This document shows, piece by piece, positions 22,911 through 30,919 of a stretch of DNA of 36,401 bases. The notes beneath the pieces were generated by a model, which had not been told where the DNA came from, made no database searches, and worked only from the letters and a program-made list of their open reading frames with translations. How positions within the stretch are numbered: the stretch's first letter is position 1; each line of letters opens with the position of its first letter. The translations under genes were made by a program, and so were the position numbers. This DNA is from Bacteriovoracaceae bacterium UBA4097 (GTDB lineage Bacteria; Bdellovibrionota; Bacteriovoracia; Bacteriovoracales; Bacteriovoracaceae): positions 30,760-67,160 of the forward strand of contig DFXX01000041.1 of assembly GCA_002381765.1 (NCBI GenBank), in the 5' to 3' direction.

Positions 22911-24662
22911 ATGAAGAAGTGGAGTCTTAACGCTAAAATTTATTTTGTCATGAGCGTCCTGGTAGTGGGTAGTATCGCGATCTCCTTTATTAGTTTATCC
23001 AAGATGGATGAGATTAAGAATTCTCTTAATCTAATAGTTAATGGAAGTGCGACTAGACTTAATAATGCTCAGGAATTAAAAAGCCTCTTTTTGATCCAGG
23101 CCCTGAATGAAAAAAATCTTATTTTAGAAGATACTCAAGAGGGTATGAAGGTACTTTCAGAGAGGCTTCAGCAAAGACATAAGCAAATTAATGATCTGTA
23201 TAAGGTTGCATACGAAATTTCTGGTGAAAGTGGGAAACAAGATCTTAATAACTTCTTTCAGTCTTACACCCTGTGGTGGGACAATACTCAATTGGTCAGT
23301 GAGCATGCTCTGGCTTCTCGTAATACCGAAGCTTTTAGCCTAAGTAAAACCATTGGTGCAAAACTAAGGGGAGAAGTAGAAAGCGCTTTAGAAGGAATAG
23401 TAACTAGAAATTTCTCTTTTATGAAAGCAGAAGAAAAGAAAGCTGAGAATGATTTTGTCACAGCTAGAAGTACCGTGACCATTATCAGTTTTTTCGCTAT
23501 CTCCTCCGGTTTAATCATGGCCTTTATTATTCTGCGTTTTCTTGGAAAAGCTATTGATCAAGTTATTTCCAATCTTACTGATAATTCGAGTCAGGTGACT
23601 AGTGCCGCTCAACAGATAGCTTCTTCCTCTGAGGAACTCTCTCAAGCCGCTACTGAGCAGGCCGCTTCTTTGGAGCAAACAGCAGCATCAATTGAAGAGA
23701 TGAATTCGATGGTCCAGAAAAATGCTGAGAATGCCAAGCGAACATCAGAGCTAGCTATCAGCAGTAATCATAGTGCTCAGAAGGGTAAAACAGTGGTACT
23801 AGATATGATAAAGGCCATCGATGATATCAGTGTTAGCAATAATACCATTATGGAGCAGGTCGACCACAGCAATCAAAAGATCTCAGATATCGTGAAAGTT
23901 ATTGCTGAGATTGGTGAGAAAACTAAAGTTATTAACGATATCGTATTTCAAACTAAGCTGCTTTCCTTTAATGCTTCGGTTGAAGCTGCCAGAGCGGGTG
24001 AACATGGACAGGGCTTTGCGGTGGTTGCTGAGGAAGTGGGAAATCTAGCGGAAATGAGTGGGAATGCCGCCAAAGAGATCTCTTCAATGCTGGAAGAAAG
24101 TATCAAGAAGGTAGAGGGTATCGTTCACGAAACCAAAACGAATGTCGGTAGCATCATTCAAGATGGGAAGCAAAAAGTGGAAGCTGGCTCTCAGGTGGCC
24201 AGACAATGTGGGAGTGTTCTTGATGAAATTGTTGGAAATGTAATCAGTGTGACCGAGATGGCCAATGAAATCTCTATAGCTTGTCAGGAGCAGGCCCAGG
24301 GTGTTCAAGAAATTACCAAGGCCATGAGCCAGCTTGATCAGGTTACTCAATCTAATGCGGCCACTTCGGAAGAAACCGCAAGTGCTGCAGAAGAATTGTC
24401 TGCTCAGTCGGATTCTCTGCGCTCAGTGGTGGAGGTCTTAGTTCATACTATCAGGGGAGAGCAGGGGGGCAAAACTCAATTAGAAAGCACAAGAACTATC
24501 AAAACAAATGTAAAGCATCTTGATTTTAATAAAACTAAGAGTAATGTCCTAAATATGAAACTTAAAAACAAAAATTATTCGCAACCTGTGTTTAAGAAAG
24601 CGGTGGGTTTTGAGGTAACATCGGTACCTTCAGAGAATGATCCCCGTTTTGAAGATGTATGA
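22911..24662 (+). CDS. Methyl-accepting chemotaxis protein without HAMP domain
   Basis: 583 residues from the ATG at 22911, preceded by GGAGAG; an in-frame ATG 30 nt earlier has no SD. TM1 is at about 11-30, then a four-helix-bundle-like periplasmic domain (31-185) and TM2 at about 187-208. The cytoplasmic coiled coil begins almost at once, leaving no room for a HAMP linker. The signalling tip (about 335-375) has DIVFQTKLLSFNASVEAARAGEHGQGFAVVAEEV, close to consensus. The methylation helices are rich in EE/QQ pairs. The C-terminus has no NWETF-type CheR tether. The stop overlaps cheR (ATGA), so receptor and methyltransferase are made together. Confidence 0.93.
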   Translation: MKKWSLNAKIYFVMSVLVVGSIAISFISLSKMDEIKNSLNLIVNGSATRLNNAQELKSLFLIQALNEKNLILEDTQEGMKVLSERLQQRHKQINDLYKVAYEISGESGKQDLNNFFQSYTLWWDNTQLVSEHALASRNTEAFSLSKTIGAKLRGEVESALEGIVTRNFSFMKAEEKKAENDFVTARSTVTIISFFAISSGLIMAFIILRFLGKAIDQVISNLTDNSSQVTSAAQQIASSSEELSQAATEQAASLEQTAASIEEMNSMVQKNAENAKRTSELAISSNHSAQKGKTVVLDMIKAIDDISVSNNTIMEQVDHSNQKISDIVKVIAEIGEKTKVINDIVFQTKLLSFNASVEAARAGEHGQGFAVVAEEVGNLAEMSGNAAKEISSMLEESIKKVEGIVHETKTNVGSIIQDGKQKVEAGSQVARQCGSVLDEIVGNVISVTEMANEISIACQEQAQGVQEITKAMSQLDQVTQSNAATSEETASAAEELSAQSDSLRSVVEVLVHTIRGEQGGKTQLESTRTIKTNVKHLDFNKTKSNVLNMKLKNKNYSQPVFKKAVGFEVTSVPSENDPRFEDV

Positions 24663-25480
24663 TTTTAACGGAGAAAGATTTTAATTTTTTCCGCTCTCTG
24701 ATCTATCAATTGGCGGGGATCTCACTTTCTAGTGCTAAACGAGAGTTAGTGCAGTCCCGCTTGAGATCCAGGGCCCAGTCGTTAGGAATGGAAAGTTTCG
24801 AAGAATACGTTAAATATTTAGAAGGGCTCCCAGATAAGCATGAAGAATGGGAGTCCTTCATCAATCTACTCACTACCAACAAAACTGATTGGTTTCGAGA
24901 ACCTCAGCATTTCGATTATATTGTTGAAAAGTTTCTACCAACTTGGATGACCCAAGGAAAGAAGCATCTTGATGTATGGTGTGCAGCAAGTTCCACTGGT
25001 GAAGAGCCCTATACCTTATCTCTGGTCTTAAACCATGCCCTGAAGGGCAAAGGCATCACTTATAAAATTGTTGCTACTGATATAGATACACGGGTTCTTT
25101 CTCAGGCCAATAACGGAGTTTATTCCAAGGATAAGCTTTGGCAAATTCCAGAGATCTACCAGGATGGCTTTTCCATGGGAACAGGGGAGATCGCTGCTTG
25201 GATGAAAGTTAAGCCTGCGATTAAATCGCATGTGGAGTATGGACAGTTGAATTTATCCCATATTCCTTATCCATGGGAGAACACCTTTGATCTCGTGTTC
25301 TGTCGGAATGTGCTGATTTACTTTAATCCGCAGACCATTCAATCAGTGGTGGAGGGGCTTTACCATACAGCTCAGAAAAATGCTGTTCTTCTTATTGCAC
25401 ATTCTGAATCATTACAAAACGTTAAGACATCCTGGAAATATCAAAAACCATCTATCTATTTGAAGGGCAATCTTTTTTAA
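24659..25480 (+). CDS. cheR: Chemotaxis protein methyltransferase CheR
   Basis: 273 residues. The N-terminal CheR domain has the conserved TTNKTDWFRE (72-81), and the SAM-binding domain has motif I at about 104-118 (LDVWCAASSTGEEPYTL), DIDTRVLSQA, and FDLVFCRNVLIYF. It methylates glutamates on chemoreceptors in the cytoplasm for adaptation. The length is normal (about 270-285). The start overlaps the chemoreceptor stop by 4 nt. No cheB, cheA or cheW lies nearby. Confidence 0.94.
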   Translation: MILTEKDFNFFRSLIYQLAGISLSSAKRELVQSRLRSRAQSLGMESFEEYVKYLEGLPDKHEEWESFINLLTTNKTDWFREPQHFDYIVEKFLPTWMTQGKKHLDVWCAASSTGEEPYTLSLVLNHALKGKGITYKIVATDIDTRVLSQANNGVYSKDKLWQIPEIYQDGFSMGTGEIAAWMKVKPAIKSHVEYGQLNLSHIPYPWENTFDLVFCRNVLIYFNPQTIQSVVEGLYHTAQKNAVLLIAHSESLQNVKTSWKYQKPSIYLKGNLF

Positions 25481-25558
25481 TCTATGTCCACTGCGTCTAT
25501 TGAGTTTCCTACCTATATGCTACCTTAATGTTCTCAATCGACTTAAAAGAAGGACATT

Positions 25559-26776
25559 ATGACAATCAACAAAAACCATCCTGGTCAGGCCATAAGAGAT
25601 ATTCAACATTTCGGTGAGGAAGGTGGAGTGGTTCCCGTTATTGATGTGGCATCTACTTCGACTTTTATGGATCCTAAGGATATGGAAAGAACATTCCTGG
25701 GAGAGTTGCAGGGATGTTTTTTATACAGCCGCCATTCAAATCCCACGGTTAATATCTTCGGAAAAAAAATTGCTGCTATGGAGAGAACCGAAGCGGCTTT
25801 AGGTGTTGCTAGTGGCATGGCCGCAATTTCCTGTACCATTGAGCAGCTCTTTAGGAAAGGAACTTCCACAGGTGGGCATCTCATTGCTTCAAGAACTCTA
25901 TACGGGGGAACATATGCTTTATTTAAAAATGTTCTTCCCTCTCGAGGAGTAGATGTCTCCTTTCTTGAGATCACTGATTTAAAGGCCGTAGAGGCGGCAA
26001 TTCGTCCCGAGACGAAAGTTATATATACTGAGACCTTGAGTAATCCATTATTAGCCGTAAGTGATATTAAGGGCCTTGCTGCAATTTGTAAGAAACATAA
26101 TCTTAAGCTCGTGGTGGATAATACTTTTACTCCTATGATTATTCAGCCAGCTTTGCATGGAGCGGATGTAGTTATTCACTCTTGCACAAAATATATCTCT
26201 GGCTCGAGTGATTTTATTGCAGGGGCCATTGCGGGCCCGGAAGAATTTATCGCTTCTTTGATCGACGTGAATCATGGTTCAGTTATGCTGACTGGTCCAG
26301 TGATGGATCCTCGAGTGGCCCATGAACTCTACTTGCGAATGGATCATTTAGGTGTGCGCATGGTGGCCCATTCTCGAATGGCTTCATACCTAGCAGAGAG
26401 AATGAAGGAAGAAGGACTTCCTGTGATCTATCCGGGATTAAAATCTCATAAGCAATACGAGCTCTTTAATTCTCTGTCCAATGCGGATTATGGCGCCGGC
26501 GGAATTCTCACTCTAGAATGCAGTAGCTCCGATGAAGCAAGAATTTTGGCCACAGATCTACAAAATGTGAAGTTTGGACTTTACGCGGTCTCTCTCGGTT
26601 TTAGTAGAACGTTAATGAGTTGCTCAGCTAAGAGTACCTCAAGTGAAATTCCGGAAGATGAACAAATAGCCATTGGCCTTTCCCAAGGACTTCTACGGTT
26701 TAGTATTGGTTATACCGGAGATGCAGCAACAATGTGGGAGCGCTTTATCGCTTCCTACCGTAAAGTGGTTAAATAA
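25559..26776 (+). CDS. PLP-dependent trans-sulfuration family enzyme (methionine gamma-lyase or cystathionine synthase/lyase type)
   Basis: 405 residues of the Cys/Met metabolism PLP family. Visible landmarks: YSRHSNPTV (57-64), SGMAAI (85-90), Y115 (YGGT) stacking on PLP, D187 (VDNTF) and the Schiff-base lysine K211 in SCTKYISG. These enzymes cleave or form C-S bonds using methionine, cystathionine, homocysteine or acyl-homoserine. The residues do not let me choose between methionine gamma-lyase, cystathionine gamma-lyase and gamma-synthase. SD AAGGA precedes ATG. It stands alone, with an ATTGAG/CTCAAT inverted repeat upstream (25499-25538). Confidence 0.88.
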   Translation: MTINKNHPGQAIRDIQHFGEEGGVVPVIDVASTSTFMDPKDMERTFLGELQGCFLYSRHSNPTVNIFGKKIAAMERTEAALGVASGMAAISCTIEQLFRKGTSTGGHLIASRTLYGGTYALFKNVLPSRGVDVSFLEITDLKAVEAAIRPETKVIYTETLSNPLLAVSDIKGLAAICKKHNLKLVVDNTFTPMIIQPALHGADVVIHSCTKYISGSSDFIAGAIAGPEEFIASLIDVNHGSVMLTGPVMDPRVAHELYLRMDHLGVRMVAHSRMASYLAERMKEEGLPVIYPGLKSHKQYELFNSLSNADYGAGGILTLECSSSDEARILATDLQNVKFGLYAVSLGFSRTLMSCSAKSTSSEIPEDEQIAIGLSQGLLRFSIGYTGDAATMWERFIASYRKVVK

Positions 26777-26845
26777 AAACTTAGTTATTCAGCTGTTTCT
26801 TGATGTTTAATTTGGAATAAAGCTCTCTCGCTTCTCACCTGAATT

Positions 26846-26854
26846 TGCTATTAT
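26846..26854 (+). promoter_or_regulatory. Extended -10 promoter of the candidate small RNA
   Basis: TGCTATTAT fits an extended -10 (TG-n-TATAAT, one mismatch). The predicted start is near 26861. No -35 consensus is present. The bases from 26777 to here hold nothing recognisable. Confidence 0.42.
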
Positions 26855-26860
26855 GACACT

Positions 26861-26976
26861 ATCTGAGGGGAACGAAAAAAGTGAAAAACTTTTTGTGGAG
26901 GACCCAGCATAGCTGATACGACAAAGTGAACCTCGGAAAAAAAATGGTCATCATAATGATGGCCATTTTTTTTGTC
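26861..26976 (+). ncRNA. Candidate structured small RNA or attenuator leader
   Basis: About 115 nt between an extended -10 and a strong terminator, with no good reading frame. A closing stem CTGAGG (26863-26868) pairs with CCTCGG (26931-26936); inside is a 7-bp hairpin AAAAAGT-GAAAA-ACTTTTT (26876-26894) and a short AGC-ATA-GCT. Four GGA motifs (26869, 26897, 26900, 26935) lie mostly in single-stranded positions, as in CsrA-binding RNAs. The closing stem abuts the terminator. It does not match SRP RNA, 6S, tmRNA or a riboswitch class that I can recall. It could instead be an attenuating leader of the secreted-protein gene at 27098. Confidence 0.42.
26937..26973 (+). terminator. 16-bp Rho-independent terminator, bidirectional in form
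   Basis: AAAAAAAATGG-TCATC pairs with GATGG-CCATTTTTTTT (one G-U) around an ATAAT loop. Eight A and eight T flank the GC part, so it would work on either strand. It ends the candidate small RNA. Confidence 0.85.
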
Positions 26977-27097
26977 TTTTGCATCAACCCCTTAATTAGA
27001 GACTTCAATGCTATACGCTGTCTTAGAGCAACGTGTATTTCTGAGTTTTTATGGCAGAAATAGATCATTATTTAACGTCTCTATAATGGGGGTAATT

Positions 27098-27478
27098 ATG
27101 AAAAAAGTATCTGTTCTTCTTCTATCCGCCTTCCTATTAAGTACATCAGCCTTTGCAAAAATTATCGTTCAGAAAAACAAAGTCTTCATTGAGGGAGACG
27201 GCAATCGAACTCCCCTTTCATTAGTCAATGAGATGATAAGGAAAAAAGAAATCTCAAAACTTAAGCTTTATGGAGCAGGTAAGGCCAATGTCATCTCATT
27301 TGCAAAGAAGGGAGAGGAAGAAAAACTTTATTCAGTTGATAAGAAGGGCTTTGTCTATGCCATAGACCCTTTTAGTAAATATGAAGTTAAAAAAGTCGAT
27401 GATAATGGATTAGTTCAATTTAAAGAAGTACCGGGGAAATCATACAAGATTACCTCTCAAGGCTTTTTTATTCACTAA
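27098..27478 (+). CDS. Secreted protein of unknown function
   Basis: 126 residues. The ATG at 27098 is preceded by GGGGGT and gives a signal peptide (MKKVSVLLLSAFLLSTSAFA); the in-frame ATG at 27008 would put 30 unrelated residues before it. The mature domain is basic and beta-rich looking (KLYSVDKKGFVYAIDPFSKYEVKKV). No family is recognised. It overlaps the convergent YdcF-like gene by 11 bp. Confidence 0.6.
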   Translation: MKKVSVLLLSAFLLSTSAFAKIIVQKNKVFIEGDGNRTPLSLVNEMIRKKEISKLKLYGAGKANVISFAKKGEEEKLYSVDKKGFVYAIDPFSKYEVKKVDDNGLVQFKEVPGKSYKITSQGFFIH

Positions 27479-28223
27479 TGACTTTGGGTTCATTCCACTC
27501 CATGAAGTTATAAAAGTGATAGCGTAAAATACCAATATACTCGTGAAGAGCAATATCCAGCAGGTATATATTTGATGATTTTGGCAGGATGGAAAAGTCA
27601 GCTTGCAGATTATCAGATGGTATACCTGTTGCACGAACTCCAAAGTGTTCAAAGTAAAGTAGGGAGCGCTTCAAATGTGTTCCAGAGGTAATTAAGTAAA
27701 TACCTTCGAAAGGATCTTTGGTCTTTAAATACTCTCTGGCAAACTTAGCATTTAAAAAAGTATTACTGCTCTTGTCTTCAAGCAGAATATCCTCATTTGG
27801 AATATTTAAATCTAAGAGTTCCCTTGCCATGACAGCGGCTTCCGATTGACCGTTTTTCTTGGGATCTCCTCCCGTTGCCAGAATCTTGCAACTTCTTTGG
27901 TTCTTTTCTTTACAGTCAAAGTATAAGCGGGCCGCTTTTAGTACTCTCGGGACGCCCGGAATGCTTGTCATGAGATCGTCATGATAGGGCAACCTGGTCG
28001 TTCCACTTCCCAATATAATTAAAAGGTTGCTGGCCTTCCAGTTAACATCAATTTTTGGCCCACGCTGAAGTTGAGTGAGACTCCATTGGGTTAACATCCC
28101 TGATCCAAAAAGGAAAAGAACAAATATTAAAAGAGCTATTAAGGAAAAGGCTACTCTTCTGAGCTTAAACAATAATGCGACAAGAAGAAATACAAGAAGA
28201 AACATCATTATGGAGGTTAGCAT
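27468..28223 (-). CDS. YdcF/SanA-like DUF218 membrane protein
   Basis: 251 residues. Two N-terminal membrane helices (about 1-45) precede a DUF218 domain with the landmarks LLIILGSG, ILATGGDPKKNGQSEAAVMA, IPNEDILLEDKSSNTFLNA and YLITSGTHLKRS. E. coli relatives (SanA, ElyC, YdcF) are tied to envelope integrity. The protein should be anchored in the inner membrane with the DUF218 domain outside or inside depending on topology, not resolved here. There is no SD; a TAGAAT lies exactly 6 nt before the ATG, so the mRNA is probably leaderless. Confidence 0.85.
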   Translation of the reverse strand: MLTSIMMFLLVFLLVALLFKLRRVAFSLIALLIFVLFLFGSGMLTQWSLTQLQRGPKIDVNWKASNLLIILGSGTTRLPYHDDLMTSIPGVPRVLKAARLYFDCKEKNQRSCKILATGGDPKKNGQSEAAVMARELLDLNIPNEDILLEDKSSNTFLNAKFAREYLKTKDPFEGIYLITSGTHLKRSLLYFEHFGVRATGIPSDNLQADFSILPKSSNIYLLDIALHEYIGILRYHFYNFMEWNEPKVISE

Positions 28224-28229
28224 CCGTAT

Positions 28230-28258
28230 ATTCTAAGGCCCTTTCGTCTGATTGGAAA
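28230..28258 (-). promoter_or_regulatory. Predicted promoter of the YdcF-like gene, probably leaderless
   Basis: Minus strand TTTCCA (28258-28253), 17 nt, TAGAAT (28235-28230), then six bases to the ATG at 28223. The -35 overlaps that of the divergent FAD-protein promoter. Confidence 0.45.
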
Positions 28259-28280
28259 TCTCCTCGATCTGTATTAGTAT
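28252..28280 (+). promoter_or_regulatory. Predicted promoter of the FAD oxidoreductase gene
   Basis: TTGGAA (28252-28257), 17 nt, TAGTAT (28275-28280). The start would be near 28287, with AGGGG as SD before the ATG at 28308. Confidence 0.5.
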
Positions 28281-28307
28281 CTCTTTTTAAATGAGAGTAG
28301 GGGAAAA

Positions 28308-29171
28308 ATGGATAAGATCTTTGATGTGGTTATTGTTGGTGCAGGCCTAGGTGGAGTGATTCTCGCTCGCCAGCTCCAATCGCAGAATGTCCTTCTCATT
28401 GATAAGGCCAAATCTCCAGGTGGGAGGGCAGCTACTCGGAGAGTGGGTGGAGTTCCAGTTAATCATGGTCTTGATCAGTTTCAAGCTCATCATCCGCTTT
28501 TAAAAGAGCTCACTAGCTTCGGTTTCCATGAGGACTTTTTTACCAGAGACGGAGATGTTTATAAGTCGATAGCTGCCATAAATAACTGGGTAAAGCTTCT
28601 TGCCCAGGATCTTAAACTTGAAAATTTAAAGACAGTCAGCTCCATAGAAGAGCATGAAGGAATTTACAGAATCTTGGATAATGAAAGCAAAATAATCGCT
28701 CAGTCTGTGAAAGTTGTTTTGGCGACTCCTGCCCCTCAGGCCCATGAGATTCTAAAAAGATCTAATCTTGCATCCGATTTTCTCAAAGAAGTTGAGTACA
28801 GCAGCCTTATTTGTCACTATGTTATGCTTAAGCAGAAATTTGAGCACAGAGATTTGATTTTACTTAAGGAAGCTCAGGCTGGTTTTTTATACAGTTATAA
28901 GTTTTCAGAACGACTTCCTGATACCTTAAAAGTCATGCCTCGGGAGGAACTGAATCTTCACTATCTCAAACTTTTCTCCATACCGAATGATATCATCATC
29001 GATTCATATACTCACCGCTGGCTTTATTCACAGGTGAAGAAATCTATTCCTGAAAAGTATCAGTTTTCATTTGCAGATCAGAATCTCTTTTTATTGGGAG
29101 ATTATTTCTCCTTAAATGGGGTAGAAGGTGTCATAAAGGCCGTTCTCAGCTTGGAAAAAAGTTTGTCTTAA
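28308..29171 (+). CDS. FAD-dependent oxidoreductase, renalase-like
   Basis: 287 residues. The N-terminal Rossmann motif is GAGLGG (11-16), followed by LLIDKAKSPGGRAATRR, close to the DK...GGRxATRR motif of renalase-type NAD(P)H/FAD amine-oxidase-like proteins, and the C-terminal FAD motif LFLLGDYFSLNGVEGVIKA. It is about 40-60 residues shorter than typical renalase-like proteins; the substrate domain is reduced, but the FAD parts look intact. The substrate is unknown. It is a single-gene unit with its own promoter. Confidence 0.8.
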   Translation: MDKIFDVVIVGAGLGGVILARQLQSQNVLLIDKAKSPGGRAATRRVGGVPVNHGLDQFQAHHPLLKELTSFGFHEDFFTRDGDVYKSIAAINNWVKLLAQDLKLENLKTVSSIEEHEGIYRILDNESKIIAQSVKVVLATPAPQAHEILKRSNLASDFLKEVEYSSLICHYVMLKQKFEHRDLILLKEAQAGFLYSYKFSERLPDTLKVMPREELNLHYLKLFSIPNDIIIDSYTHRWLYSQVKKSIPEKYQFSFADQNLFLLGDYFSLNGVEGVIKAVLSLEKSLS

Positions 29172-29186
29172 TTTCTGTCGAAGGAG

Positions 29187-29207
29187 AGCGCTCATACGGT
29201 GCTTTTT
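29187..29207 (+). terminator. Probable terminator after the FAD oxidoreductase gene
   Basis: AGCGC pairs with GTGCT (one G-U) around a 7-nt loop and is followed by a short T-run. An alternative hairpin (TACGG at 29195 with CCGTA at 29214) competes for the same bases. Confidence 0.33.
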
Positions 29208-29309
29208 ATAGCTCCGTAAACTGAAACGAAAAACAAGCGACCACGTGAGTCATGAGGCGATAAATCTTCATTAGGGAGATGAACGGGCAACTTTACCACT
29301 CAAAAGAGA

Positions 29310-30116
29310 TCAGTTGGCCGGTGAAGAAAATTCACATGTTTCGGATATCTGTATAGCATTAGCAATCACGTCATCAAGCTTGTGGTTCTTTATATACTGC
29401 TTAACTTCATCGGTGTAGCTTTTCCCTCTGGTTGAGTACTTCAATAAGAAGGGCGCCAAATCTAAACCGCTAAATTTTTGTTTCTGTTTTAGCAATTCCT
29501 CTCTCTTCTTTCGAAATCCTTTATACGCCCCATTTTTATTAATAGAGAGAATGTAAGCATCCAGACTTTTTCTTTTAGAAGAGAAAGAAGCAATTTTCTT
29601 TGAAGGAGTATTACATATTGATAACCCGCCATAAGCATGAATACCCATGAGATTATTACAATTTTTTGCTGCGTTGGAACTACCCCAACCAGACTCAATC
29701 GCCGATTGAACGAGAATGAGGTCGATAGGGATAATATTAATTCGACGTTTTAGCGTATCAGTACTCTTTGTACTGTATTTGACTTTTAAGTCTTCCAGTT
29801 GCTTTAATTCTTTTTCTGAGGGGGAGGGGTTTGCAAGTATGCTCATTAGTTGGGCTCTTTCTTGCTCCACCGCATTCAGAGCCTCGACCACATCTGGAAT
29901 AATGGATTGGAAGAATTTCACTTTTTTATCATATGAGCCCTTAGGAGAATTAATGTCCTTGATGGCTTCATTTAACTCTTCGATCATTTTTATTTTGTCT
30001 TTGGCCAATGGGTAGGCGTCACCAAAACTTTGGTAAGTGTAGCAATCTTCATCGTTTTCTTCAGCATACGACAACGATGAGAATATTAAAAAACTTAGGA
30101 CTAAAATCTTGATCAT
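29310..30116 (-). CDS. Bax-like secreted glucosaminidase
   Basis: 268 residues. A signal peptide (MIKILVLSFLIFSSLSYA) is followed by a helical region and a glucosaminidase domain of the GH73/Bax type: E141 in VQSAIESGWGSSNAA is the likely catalytic acid, followed by NCNNLMGIHAYGG and SLDAYILSIN. Such enzymes cut the GlcNAc-MurNAc bond of peptidoglycan in the periplasm or outside. SD GGAGAG precedes the ATG. It is divergent from heme oxygenase with no shared function evident. In a predatory bacterium it could act on self or prey wall; the sequence does not decide. Confidence 0.87.
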   Translation of the reverse strand: MIKILVLSFLIFSSLSYAEENDEDCYTYQSFGDAYPLAKDKIKMIEELNEAIKDINSPKGSYDKKVKFFQSIIPDVVEALNAVEQERAQLMSILANPSPSEKELKQLEDLKVKYSTKSTDTLKRRINIIPIDLILVQSAIESGWGSSNAAKNCNNLMGIHAYGGLSICNTPSKKIASFSSKRKSLDAYILSINKNGAYKGFRKKREELLKQKQKFSGLDLAPFLLKYSTRGKSYTDEVKQYIKNHKLDDVIANAIQISETCEFSSPAN

Positions 30117-30176
30117 AGCTCTCCAGCTCTTCTTATCGGATTCTGTTAAAATTTATTTAGAAGAATGTGAGTACTT

Positions 30177-30195
30177 GGAAAAACAATGGTTTTCC
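30177..30195 (+). promoter_or_regulatory. Inverted repeat between the glucosaminidase and heme oxygenase genes
   Basis: GGAAAA-acaatgg-TTTTCC, 6-bp arms. It lies 38 bp before the heme oxygenase ATG, overlapping a possible -35 (TTTTCC, 17 nt, TACATT). It is a candidate operator of the divergent region. Confidence 0.3.
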
Positions 30196-30233
30196 TTGAT
30201 TTTAAGTCTTGATACATTAGAAATGAGGTAAAT

Positions 30234-30845
30234 ATGAAACCGAATTTTAAACTAAGCGATTATTTAAAACTTGAAAGTCGTAAGGCCCATGAGAGTATAG
30301 AAAAATCATTCGATCTTTTGAGTCTCGTATCTCATCACCAGGGTTATATAGGAGTTCTAAAAGCTTTTTATAGTTACTATCGACAGCTAGAGGTACATCT
30401 AGAAAACTTCACCGAAGATTTCACCCAAGTTGGATTAGATATCAAGACCCGTTTAAAGCTTCAGCTTTTAAAAAAAGATTTACTTTATTATGAGTGGACC
30501 AATTTTGAAGATCTTCCGCGACTGGAGGACAAGCAACTTCCTCAGGTTCTTAATTTTTTACAAGCTATGGGTGTGCTCTATGTTTTAGAAGGATCGACTT
30601 TAGGAGGGCAGGTCATTTCTTGGCATCTGAAGCGCTCCAAACTCCTGGGTCCCAGTGGAGAGGGAGGCCATTTCTTTTATGGATATGGTGATAAAACTCA
30701 TGAAATGTGGAACACTTTCAAATTTGCCTTAAATGGTTTCTCTGGACACAATGATAACATCGTCCTTAACTCAGCTAGAGAGACTTTCCACACTTTAGAG
30801 ACCTGGTTAATACAATCCCAAAAAGAATGCGAGATAGTGCTTTGA
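30234..30845 (+). CDS. Biliverdin-producing heme oxygenase
   Basis: 203 residues, all-helical. The proximal heme ligand is H19 (SRKAHESIE), and the distal-helix signature reads LYVLEGSTLGGQVISWHL, typical of the BphO-like bacterial heme oxygenases usually paired with bacteriophytochromes. It opens heme to biliverdin, iron and CO. GAGGT precedes the ATG. No phytochrome, heme receptor or reductase lies in the window, so its biliverdin or iron role is open. Confidence 0.88.
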   Translation: MKPNFKLSDYLKLESRKAHESIEKSFDLLSLVSHHQGYIGVLKAFYSYYRQLEVHLENFTEDFTQVGLDIKTRLKLQLLKKDLLYYEWTNFEDLPRLEDKQLPQVLNFLQAMGVLYVLEGSTLGGQVISWHLKRSKLLGPSGEGGHFFYGYGDKTHEMWNTFKFALNGFSGHNDNIVLNSARETFHTLETWLIQSQKECEIVL

Positions 30846-30878
30846 TTCAGTGAGATATCTTTGTCGCAGTCTTTAAGC

Positions 30879-30900
30879 AGGAGGGTCTTTCGACCCTCCT
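30879..30900. terminator. Perfect 9-bp hairpin between convergent genes
   Basis: AGGAGGGTC-TTTC-GACCCTCCT. A GC-rich stem with a tetraloop stands between the heme oxygenase stop and the end of the minus-strand gene at 30920. Neither strand has a T-run after it, so it may block exonucleases or work only as a weak terminator. Confidence 0.4.
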
Positions 30901-30919
30901 CGGAAACAGATATTAGTTA

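Noticed and set aside
26861..26976. SRP RNA, hammerhead or a known riboswitch
   Set aside because: The conserved SRP tetraloop/bulge sequences are absent; CTGAT is present but not the hammerhead core; no riboswitch consensus that I can recall matches.
27082..27087. Perfect TATAAT just before the secreted-protein ATG at 27098
   Set aside because: It would place the transcription start after the strong GGGGGT ribosome-binding site; no -35 at 17 nt.
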